Assembly (NCBI GenBank): GCA_036346395.1
Contig: CM070604.1
Span: forward strand, 32,267,662 to 32,331,661
Source of the DNA: Hsuehochloa calcarea
Lineage: Eukaryota > Streptophyta > Magnoliopsida > Poales > Poaceae
Direction: 5' to 3'
DNA: 64,000 nucleotides
Under the pieces are notes generated by a model, which did no database searches, was not told the DNA's origin, and saw only the letters and a list, made by a program, of their open reading frames with translations. This document shows positions 47,025-58,200 of the stretch, piece by piece. The position numbers and the translations under genes were made by a program. Numbering within the stretch: position 1 is the stretch's first letter; every line of letters starts with the position of its first letter.

Positions 47025-47580
47025 CTACGCGAAAGAAAAACCACAATTGAAAATTAACAGCGGAATACACGTAACCGTCGTGAACAAATCCGGATATTGA
47101 TCGTGCATGCGAGACTCCAGCTCCCAAGTGGCCTCTCTTTTGGACTGACGAGACCAAAGCACCTTGACATACTTCAAAGCTTTGTTCCTTAGAACTCGTT
47201 CTGACTCGTCCAGAATTTGCACTGGCTAGGATTCGAAGGTAAGGTCTTGTTCGATGATCAACGGCTCTAACTGGATCACATGCTCTGGATCTCTCAATTA
47301 TTCACTCAGCATCGTAACATACCAGACGTTGCATACCCCGCGTATGGACCCAAGACGGTCCTAGCGATACGCTAACTTTCTAATTCCCGCAACTATCGAA
47401 AAGAAACCAAAGTATCTTGGGACAACTTCCCGTTTGGTACCCAAGCACAGAACATACACATAACGTACGAAACTCTTGTCCCATCTCTCAGTCGATCTCT
47501 TCTTCTTAACAAGGAACACCTCCTTTAACCAGGAACAAACAACAGAACTCGTTTTTTTAATGAAATCTCTTACCAACAAA
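47025..47580 (-). pseudogene. Degenerate C-terminal end of a chromovirus polyprotein
   Basis: On the minus strand, VPRYFGFF...LAYRLD (about 47420-47360) corresponds to the integrase C-terminal module. VLRNKALKYVKVLWSRQSK followed by EATWELESRM (about 47195-47105) is a chromodomain signature. Stops separate the parts. The rest of gag-pol was not found in this element. Confidence 0.75.
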
Positions 47581-47599
47581 GCCTAACTGAAAAAAACGA

Positions 47600-50500
47600 A
47601 GGACTCTCATCACAACCACGCATTACGAACTTGGTACCAAAAGAGTAAAATCCAGAATCGAAGATTCATTACGGAAACCTTTCCACATTCTAAGTGGGCA
47701 GTTTGTGAATAAACGTCACTAAAGCAAAAAGAGAAATCACTCGAATACCCAAATCAATCATTTCCTTTATTCTTTCTGAACCGGTAAGAACCACACATGC
47801 CAACATAAGGCCAAGCTCAATTTGCGAAAGACATCCGAAGAAAACACATAACTCAAACAAGAATCAAGAGAGCATTTCATTACTCGAGGAAACATTCTTT
47901 TCTCAATTCCTCTTTTAGGAATAAAATTTATCTCAACTTATGGAATTCCAATCATCACATAACACACTAACTTATTTATCTTAAATTGGCAACCCCAACG
48001 CCATAATCAAACCGAAGTATATCACCCACAGCTTTGTAGAGAGGTTCTATTGACTCCACAAGTCATACTCTAGCCAACTCCTCTACCGATGGAATTACTT
48101 TTATAGATGACTCCCAATGCATCTCAAAATACATCTCACACACAATCACATTACCTCAATCCTTTAAGAATAAACAACGTGGAATTCACATCACACACTC
48201 TCATGTTCTACTTCAAAAGGGTGCTATCAATGATCATCACACTATTTGGAATCCACACTTACTCTACTTCCTCTACACAATAATCATTTGGGCGACCAAA
48301 GTTCTAGCATAAAAATGTGAAACCTAAATTTAACCTCCAAGACTCTTACAATGAACTTTTGGTGTAAATGATAAGGAAATCCTCGTATTCGATGACTAAG
48401 CTTTCCACCATCCAAACATACTCAATCCTTAACAGCAACATGTAAACATATTCTCGACCAAATCATCTTTAAAGAAATTCTAACTCCTAGAGGGCTACAC
48501 ACTGGAGCCAAGTCAAATATGATAATACTCCAAAGATCCCGGCTATCTCATTATATGCTTTAACATTTAGATTACTTCACTAATCTTAATCTCATTACTC
48601 TATATCGTCATATTTGCTCGGAACAGTTCAACTACACATGAAAAAAAAAGATCCAAATGATATCAGCCACAAAACTCGAAACATTTTCATTTACAGGATT
48701 TCACGGAAAGCAAACGGATTAATTTCCTCTTGAAGAAATCAACGAAAGTTTTCTTTGATTGCGACCTCACTTTGCGAACTCAAACCAAAGAGCATTTAAG
48801 ACTAAATCGCACGAAACTCTTAAGAAGCAAAAGGACTTTCCTTTACACTATTTTATTTAAAATAATTTTAGCTACCAGAATATTCATGAGCTCCAAACGA
48901 TTACAAAAATGAAACTTGAAGTATTCTCATTTAAGAGATTTCACCAGTAGCGATCAATTTACTACAAGTATTAACATCAATCTCACAACTACAATTAGAA
49001 AACACCTAGAAAGACTCATGCGAAAAGAATGGGTCGAATCTTTCTCAAAAGAAGAGGCACATGAAAACGATTTTCGCCAACTAGAAAAATCATTGACCAC
49101 TCGCACTGAATACAGGACCAAGGGGAAAACCAATTAGGTAAAGAGCTCAGAAAACATATATGAAGTCCACAGTTGAGGCACGAGGAGAAGATCAAACTTC
49201 AAATGAGAAGAAGGTACTGACTTTGAAAGTTAGAAATTTCAATGTGGCAAAGGCATAAGGTTTCAACAATATTAGCATGCCAAGAAAATAGGTATATCTA
49301 GCACTTATGTAAGATCAGCAAGTAGATGTTTATGAGGAGAACACTCCAACTACTCCTAAAGGAATGAGCTGAGTCAAAAATTTCTTCAATGAACTTTGTG
49401 AAAGATAATTCCCATTCTCCAAAATACCAAACGAATAACCAGGTCACCTTTACCAGCAAGAAAGATAGGACTATCATAAAAGAGAACGATCTTGTCAATA
49501 ATAACGTTTACAAATAGTAAAGAGAGCTCAGCAGTCAGAAAGACAAGAAATTATTTTGAAAAACCAATAGGGACCAATAGAAACCCGTAGCCCACAATTT
49601 TTTTGTTTGAGTACAACCTCCGACTTAATCACAACACAGCACCACCAAAGGGTTTTAACACTTTTCTTCAGAAAAGAGATGCATTAAACTTCAACAAGCG
49701 GAATGATCCAAAAAAAATACATGGAGCCAATGCTTTCTTGTGTCAACGAACTTGCAACAGAAAACTCTCGTTATTCAAACTATCAAACGAGTAAATGAGT
49801 CGCTCTTTTACAATAAGAAAGAAGGAACAACCATGGAAATAACAATATTGCCAATTGACGAAGATCACTAGTAGTAAAAGCAACTCAACAATCGAAAAAC
49901 AATAATGGTTTTAGAGAACCATTAAAGACCCATTGAATCTCATCAACTACCATGAATTATGAACCCAAGAGAAATTTACCAACACCATCGGACAAGATTT
50001 TGTCAAATTTAGAAATCAAGGACAAAAACAACTTTCTAAAGCACCCCAAAAGAAATATGCAAGGTCGATGCACCCTTAATAAAGAACATATAAAAGAAAT
50101 CTTCCAATGCCCGAAATTCCAAGCGAACAAATGAGTTAAATTTTTCAACAGGGGTAAAACAGAACTTCCGTGAAAAGATAAATCTTGCAATTTAACTACG
50201 CTCACGTGGAGCAGAAATATCATAATAATCGAAAGAACAATAATTGTTTCAAAGAATGATCAGAGACCCACTGGAGCTTGTCCACTTCATTATAACCCCC
50301 CATTCAAAAGAAATTCATGAAATACAAGGAACTACAACCAGGAACCAGATACAAGCTCGAGAAAGACAACAAATTCATCAGCGAGCTCATGCTCAACACA
50401 GAACTTATGGAACATGGGTAAGAGCTTCTCTAATTTCATATCACGAACAGTGGTGTAGCCTGGCAAAACCCAGGACAACAACCACGAACTCAACTGCTCA

Positions 50501-50746
50501 ATGTTCGTTGCCGATACGCATAACTAATGCAATCATCTCATGACAATCGTAGAAAAATTTAATATATATAGGATAACACAACATATCATCGTTTAACAAC
50601 AAGAAAGATAGTACAGAAGCAATTCGATACAGTACAACATAATGAGCCACATCATTAGAAATACGGATGTAATGGATTTCCCAAACCCCACGTACTGTGC
50701 ACAGTGTGTCATTTTAATACTTTGCTTACCACGGCCATAAAGCCCG
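47600..50746. other. Non-coding internal region of the outer gypsy element with diverged repeats
   Basis: AT-rich. Three diverged copies of a ~200-bp motif lie at about 49410-49600, 49764-49968 and 50100-50300. They share '..aa.gagt', 'acaagaaagaa', 'gtaaa..agctca.ca.tc.gaaa.acaa.aatt.ttt' and 'agacccatt' phrases. Minus-strand reading gives related LFxWxFGxW-type strings in two copies. Function unknown; possibly spacer filling or decayed coding repeats. Confidence 0.5.
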
Positions 50747-52969
50747 CTCTGATACCAACTGTAACACCCTAGCTATTCGGAAGCCAAGATGTTACCTAAA
50801 GAACTATCATACAACCAAATTGTGGAAGAATTTAAACTGTAACTCCTCTAAGAACATATAGAGACCAACTTTAATAGTAGCATGGCAGGAATAAGGACTG
50901 AATTTCATCATAATATAATCAGGGAGTAATTTAAACAAGCCACTAGCAGTAATAAACAAGAAACAAAACATGGAGTGAAACATCATGCCGTCTTAAATTT
51001 ATTTAGTACAGTTCCTCGGTTAACAAATAGAAAGCATAATCAAGCTTATTAACGAAAGTAGATTATGGTGAACTGTGTGACAAGTGCTTGTCTACTCCTT
51101 CCCAATATTGCCGTCATCAACGTTCACCTAAATAAATACAGAAAACAAGAATGAGTCCAAACTCAGCAAGTGCAGTAAACAATTGAACATACCATGATAT
51201 GAACAAGTCAATCTCAATACGAATTACGAATTAATCTCTGAAAGCTTATGTGTATGAATGGAATGAATGGATACATTGAAAGGAATGGACTGCACACATA
51301 CTCATACTGGTATAGCGAGTGAGACACCCGTCGGTGTTCACTTAAGCTCGTACTTAACAAAGCCCGGTGACCCAATTACCGTATGAAGAACGTTTCATAC
51401 GGGTGTCCGAAACTGCCCACATTGAAATTGTGGGTTTTACATGCCCATACTGGAGTTGATGGGTCTTTACAAATCCACTCCCGTGGAAGGAAAATGAACA
51501 ACACATGAATGGAATGAACATATGCAATGAATATTATCACTTTCTTCCTCATGGATTATCAAATAGGCATGGAATGTATAACATGGAATATGAACATGGA
51601 TCATAACATTACCAGCACATCAACCATCAACGAGCATTCAACAGAAAATTAATATATCTTAACACATTGCACTTGCATGTAATGGAATATGAATATTGAT
51701 TAACATCTTTGATTGAAAATGTGGATCATGGAAATATTAGCATGAATACAAACACACATCATTCATCAATGTAAAGGATTTCAATGTACTTGCCTTTCGC
51801 ATTGTGACGCGTTAGCAAGCAACGAAGGTGTGACCACACGCGATGCCTCGCCACCTACACAAGTATGTTCCCGAAATAAGAATAACGTGATATGACATTG
51901 CTATCGGTGTTCTACAATATCAGCTGACTACCCAATATAACGCACAGACCTGAATTGAAAACAAACTATTCAGCTAACTTACCGCTCTACTGGGCAGCAG
52001 TACAAGAAAAATCATAATTAATTCTCTGGGACTCGAAACGACATGAAACTGGTGCCCAACGAAACTTAACTCCCCAAACTACGAAACTCTAGTTGACGGG
52101 GTTCATTGAATCGGCCAAAACAATTGGCTAAACATCAGTTAAAACTACCCGACAGACAACTGTCCAGACTACAAAATAGCAGTAAAGAAAATGACATAAC
52201 TTTCATTCTATAGATCCAATGGAGGTGAACTTTATCAATATGGATAGATTATTAAAACTTATACAATAACCTAGTTGGGTGGAGGTTCTGAATCCTACAA
52301 TAACAAGGTCAAAATTAAGGGACAAACCGACAGTTCCTTCTCGTCAGACAGACAGAAAAGCTCGCAAAGAATAGTTCATAACTCCTAAACCGTAAGGTGG
52401 AATCTCATGATCTCGGTGGTTGTGGAAAGATAAAAACCAGGGCTACAAGACTCTAGGGGATGAAATTATCAGATTCTGTTTCTAAGATGCCGAAACGGGG
52501 CGCACAACCCACTGGACGTGTTCTGGAATCTAGCAGACAGCATGTCGGTATAATCCTAACCATCAAATCTTCCTTCAAACAGCAGTAAACCACAAATTAA
52601 ACTCCTCGTTACCCTTATAGACCTGTAGGAAGATGCTGAACAAAAACCCACGAAGAGGATCTTCTTCTTCTCCTCCTTTCTCCCCTTTTCTCCTTGGCCG
52701 GCGGCACCCGAAGGGTTCTTCTCCCTCCCTCCCTTTTCTTGGACAGCGAAGAATGGGAAGGGGTGATCTTATGTGGCGGTGGTGCTCAGAAAGGAGGTGT
52801 GCTACAGTAACCCTAGGGGTTTTGGGTACCCCTATTGGGCCAAGGCTATGGGACTTTGGCCCAAGATTTAGTCCCTTTCAAGAGAAATTCTGAAATCCCT
52901 TTTTAATTCTTGATAAAATGGTTGAAATTCAAATATAGTTCTAAAGATTGAACGGGGTATTACAAGCAC

Positions 52970-53342
52970 ACTCGCACACAAGTGCACCCCTACGTCGATG
53001 CCACCCGGCCCCTAGCATAGGGTTTGAATTATGGAGGAGAGGGATAAATCCACGATCATACGGAGTGTAGGCATGTGCGGCCAATACAATTTTTTCATGC
53101 CCTAATTGACGGCTATACTAACAACCCTAATTAAGAACTAAACTGAAGGCGATGGCTTGGGAAGCACCAGTTTTGCAAAGTGATGACATTCAAGGGCTAG
53201 TGATTTATTCCAGATAGTAGATTAGATAGTTATTTGGTACTCCCTTCGTTTACTTTTGTAGGCGTATTTTTTAGTTGGTGTTGTCGATATTGATAATTGT
53301 AAGCCGTATACACACTCCAATGCAAATTTTGTGTATTAGTTC
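52970..53342. other. Short intergenic stretch with a truncated MITE-like end
   Basis: GGTACTCCCTTCGTTTAC at about 53236 resembles a Stowaway-type end, running into the copia insertion at 53343. The other end is not in the window. Confidence 0.4.
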
Positions 53343-54391
53343 TGTGGATATCGTGGGGATATGTACATGATCTTAGGATGATAAGTTAATTGGCAATGAC
53401 GTTGTTGGTTTGACGAATCTCGTATTTTCGGAAAAGCTCCTGCTGTTCAGACCTCGGTCGTCGGACCAGACCGTAATCGACACGCCTTGTATCGGTCGAC
53501 CGGCAGATCGGGCGGTCGACCGGCGTGATGTGGCGATCCGACCGGCTTTGTGCGGTGGTTCGACCGGCCAGAACCTTTGGTGGAGTTTGGGGCTAGGCCA
53601 AAAATATAGTGTGTAGACAAGTGAGGGGAGTCTCCTACACTTGGTCTTATATTTTTTAGAGCTTCCAGTCAAAAGTTCTATTCAGTTGAAAATTCCAGAG
53701 AGTTTTGGATTTCCACGTTCGAATTTTGGCTAAGTATTTTCGGGCGGTCTGCCCGGCTCATACAAATCGGTCAGACTGGTTTGAAATCGGTCAGACCGGC
53801 CAGGTACGGCGCTCAGACCGGCTTTCACTTGTTCGTCGGCCTTCTTGGCGACGTTGTGTTTTGGTTATGTCTAATGCTTGAGTTTCAATGCTTTAATGTT
53901 GCATATTGCATGGTTAAACTAACGTGGGTCAAGTTGTGAAGAACTTGTTTCCGGAGACGATTTCTTTGTCTATTGCTGTGCAGGTGGCTTCCAGGTCAAC
54001 GGCGAGGAGGATCGGGACTAAGCTTGGAGAGCTGAGGTCCAGAACGATCATGGATGCCGGGTGGAGTCGTGTGACTCAAGTATGGTGCAAAATGGACAAG
54101 ATGGTTCGAACGGGCAGTTTGCTGCAGCTGGTTGGATCAAGCGGCGCGGGGGTCAGTGCAAGTGCCTTGGAGGATCGATGGGATTCGGTGGGAGAGACTT
54201 GCCAACATGATGAGGGCCGCTGATCAACCAACACGTGGCAAAGTAGACGATTGCTTCAACTGTAATGTGTGTGTTTGTGTCCCGTGTGTTTTGGGCCTTA
54301 ACGGGTGCCCATAAGTGAACCCTTCTAAAACGCTAGGCCTCACTATAAATAGAGGGCGTGGTTGGAAATCAGCCCCAAGCACTTCATTTGC

Positions 54392-54418
54392 AAAAACCCT
54401 AGTTTGGGTTAGGGTTTG
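54392..54418. promoter_or_regulatory. Inverted telobox pair downstream of the LTR TATA box
   Basis: AAACCCTAGTTTGGGTTAGGGTTT-like sequence, about 45 bp after the TATA box, combines the two orientations of the plant telomere-type motif. The same block occurs in the other LTR at about 63536-63562. Confidence 0.6.
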
Positions 54419-55243
54419 GAGAGGAGAGGAGAGGCTAGGTTCTAGAGAGGTGATTTGTGTGTGTGCTCTTGGATTGAGCTCTTGTCCTCCTTGAGGGAGT
54501 GGCTTTAACTAGCAACATCTTGAATCAATCTATGGATGTGTGTTCAAAGATGAGTCCTCTTGTGTTTTCCTCTCTCTTTTGATGTTTTTGGTGCCTCCTT
54601 GATCCGGTTGTTTTTGGTTGGTCTCTTGACCTCTTTTACCTTGCTATGATGTGTGGGAATACTCCTAGGACTATCTAAATCATCAATCCCCCACGAGCAA
54701 GATTTGGATCAAGATTTTTGTTTTGCTGGGTTTGAACCCTCCTTTGGTAAAACTTAAAAAGGTCAACACTTTGACATGGATTTGGACGATCGTTGCTAGG
54801 AATAGGTTCCAGATATCTTTAGGGAGGTGTGTTCCAAATTTGGTCACGTTTCATCGGATAAATCAAAAGATAGACCAATTTTTGTTTTTGTTTCGTGTGG
54901 TCTGCAGTGGTTCTGGACTAAATCGGTTAGACCGATTTCACAACGGCGGTCAGACCGCCAGTTGGCCGTCGGTCAGATCGCCATCTATTCAGACCGCCAG
55001 AGATCAAATCTCTATTTTTGAGTCTTGTGTTTAAGGGGGTAATCGGATTCAGCACAAGGCTTCCTCTATGCATTTACTGATCTTCTTAGCTTTCATAGCT
55101 ATTGGAGAAAAGTTCGTGTTGAATTTGATTAAAGCGAAAATCAAGAAAGCGTCTATTCACCCCCCTCTAGTCGCCTTTTCGGTCCTACAAGTGGTATCAG
55201 AGCCCGGTTAGCTCTTCTCATAGATCTTAACCGGTCTTTGAAG

Positions 55244-58200
55244 CCATGGCGACTGACAAGTATTCGACCAAACCACAAATTTTCGATAGAGTTGATTTTG
55301 CTTACTGGAAGGCCTGCATGCAGAACTGGAAGGCCCGCATGTAGACCTATATCGAGGCTCAAGGGCACGCAATTTGGCTTAAGGTCAAAAATCCTTATGT
55401 CGTGCCAGCCGATGATGATGTGTTCACTCCAGATGTGGAGGCCAATACCAAGCCTCAATATTTTCTAAGTCAAGGCCTTAGCCGATCTGAGTTTGAGCGT
55501 GTTGCTCATTTGAGGTCTGCTCATGAGATCTGGCGGACTCTCTGTGATTATCACGAGGGCTCCACTGCGATCAAGGAAGTGAGACAGAACCAGCTCAAGA
55601 AAATATACTCCAAGATCGAACAAAGGCCTAGTGAGTCTTTAGATGAGCTGTGGGGAAGGTTTTATAAGATTCTTCATGATCTTCGCGCTGTAGACCTTGT
55701 CTTCTCTGAGTCGAAGAATGCACGTCAGCTTTTGGGTGCTCTTGATGTGAAGGTCTGGGGAATGAAGATCACATCCATCAATGATAACACTGTCATGAGT
55801 GAGCTTACCATGGATAAGCTATACTCGAGGTTGAAGACGCATAAGATTGATTTCATCTCGCGTCTCCCCAAGATAGAGTCAATGGCTTTAGTGGTTGACA
55901 CATCTAAGGGTAGTTCATCTGATTCTTTGGATTTAAGCTCATCTGGTTTTTCTTTATCAGCCTTACATTCTTTGAGTGATGAGCAACTGGAGAAACTACC
56001 TGAGGATGATCTAGCCCTCCTATCTACCAAATTCTCGAGAGCATACAACAGGGTGAGGAACAGAAAGACAAGTGGCCCTGTCACATGCTTTGAGTGTGGT
56101 GAGCCAAACCACATTCGCTCCAGGTACCCCTAGCTGAAGGGCAAGGAGGAGAAGGTCTCTCGGAGGCATCCTCAAGCGAGGGATGCAAAACCCAAGAGGA
56201 CAAACTATCGCAAGTTTGTCAACCGGGTCCTCGCCGCTCTTGAGAATGTTAACATGAGCGATGTGGACTCGGAGACGGAGGACGACGAGGATAACTCCCG
56301 TGGCAAGAAGAAGGCTCAGAACTTCACCGGCATGTGTTTCATGGCCAAGGACAGCCACGACATCGACTCCTCCAATGACGGCGATCCTTTCAATGATCCC
56401 GATGAGGTTTGTCATTCGCTTGCTGATATCAAATGTGCATTGGTTCTTGCTGAACAGAAGTTGCATAAGCAAGCTAAATTGATTAAGAAACAGAACACTA
56501 TGATTGATAACTTGAACCTAGAAGTTGTTAGGCCCAAATCCATTAATCCTGATGATATTTGTGATTCCTGCTCTAGCTTGCTTAATGAATTGATAAGCTT
56601 AAAATCTGCTCATTTCTCTGTTGTGAATCAATTGAAAGATGCTCTTGATGAAATAGAATCTCTCAAGTCTAGTTCTGTTTACATGAATGCTATTTCTCTT
56701 GATGAGACTGCTATAGATGCTATCCCTTTATCTTGCTCTAACTGTGCCTTGCTTGAATTAAAATTGGATAGCGCTATGAAAGAATTGTAGAAATTTGATG
56801 CTAATCATACTTGCTCTCATTGTAAGAATAATAGGATTAAAATAAAAGAGATGACAGAAATGGTTATGTACTCTAAATCTGCATCATGTGAAAATTGTCC
56901 TAAGCTCACAACTGAAATTGAAGCTCTAAACAAGACTCTAGAAGAAAAAGCTAAAATTAAAAAATTTATGACTATTACTACTTCCAAGAAAGTTATTGAC
57001 TCTACTTGTTGTGTCTTGCATGCTGAAGTTGAAACAATTGTTGATAAGATACAAGAGGCATTTAGAGTTAAATTTAAGGAGCAGTTGAATAGTATTAGGG
57101 ATTCCTATTGTGTGTCTTGTGAGGCTATAAAAGTTGAAGTAGCTCTTCTTAAGAGTAAGCATGATGAGGCAATCAAGTCAAGAAAGTGCACTATTTGTGG
57201 GGATTTAGCTAAAGAGAATGATTACCTCAAAGTAACTCTTGAGAGGGTTACTAGTGGGAAGAAGAAACTCAACATGATTCTTGACCAATCTAAAGTGAGT
57301 ATGAAGAATAGTGGCCTAGGTTTTAATTCCCTAGAGCATTCCAAGAACCATCCACCTAAGATTGCAAGAGTTGTTGAGAGTGGCATGTTTGAGGTAGAAC
57401 TACCTAAGCCTTCTAAGGTTGTGTTTAGATCTGCAAGTTTTGCCCAAACTCTTTCTAGCAAGACAGGTGCTTCTGTTTCATCAGGTCAGACCCCTCAAAA
57501 GGTCAAGTACCATTGCACCTTCTGCAAGAAAGACGGCCATATTGTTGAGTTCTGCTTCCGTAGAGTCAAGATTGAGAGAAAAGAGAGAATGAGCGCTTTG
57601 AGAACCATTAGAGGAGTTCCTTCACCTGCTGTAGTCTCTAGAGCCAGGCAGCCTGTTTTTCTTACTACACATAGGCCTAGGTTCGTAGAGAACTTTGTTG
57701 ACTCTTTAAGTGGGTCAAGGCAGCGTTCTGGTTTAGAATATCACGAGGAGAAACCACGGGTAGCATCTAGATAGGTGGAGTATCGACCTTTTGGTATATC
57801 GTTTTGGAGAGGTCTAGGTGGTTCTCATGTGCATTCTTATGATTGTGTTTCTAATCATTTTACTGCTGCTTCTACTGTTGTTCCCAGGCATCGTGTGACT
57901 CAGTACTGGATTCCTAGATCTCTTATCACTAACCCTAGTACTGAGGCACAGATGTTTCGTCTTTATGCTTTTTAGGTCCGTCGTGTGAGGAAGGATGACA
58001 TATGGCTTGTTGACTCCGGGTGTTCTCGACACATGACTGAAGATTCTAGATGGTTCTCCTCCCTCACACGTGCATCCGGCAATGAATTGATTACCTTTGG
58101 AGATGCTTCTACCGGGACCGTGACAGCCAAGGGCACTGTGCGCGTTAACAACAAGTTCATACTTAATGACGTCGCTTTGGTAAGTAAGCTGAGGTATAAT

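Larger units (their letters stand above)
35730..52964 (-). mobile_element. Gypsy-type LTR element, 17.2 kb including a nested 9.0-kb element
   Basis: The target duplication AGCAC is at 35725-35729 and 52965-52969. On the minus strand the 5' LTR is 50760-52964 (2,205 bp) and the 3' LTR is 35730-46978, split by the nested element; without it the LTR is about 2,213 bp and matches the right LTR closely. LTR ends are TGTAATACCCCG...GGGTGTTACA (left copy AAGTGTTACA). The primer site TGGTATCAGAGC (minus) is at 50758-50747; a purine tract (AAGGGGGGTAGAA) lies at about 46991-46979. The internal region (46979-50759) is only 3.8 kb and mostly non-coding. Confidence 0.93.

Noticed and set aside
55192..55203. 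tRNA gene fragments at TGGTATCAGAGC sites
   Set aside because: These 12-18-bp stretches are primer binding sites next to LTRs, not tRNA genes; no cloverleaf sequence surrounds them.
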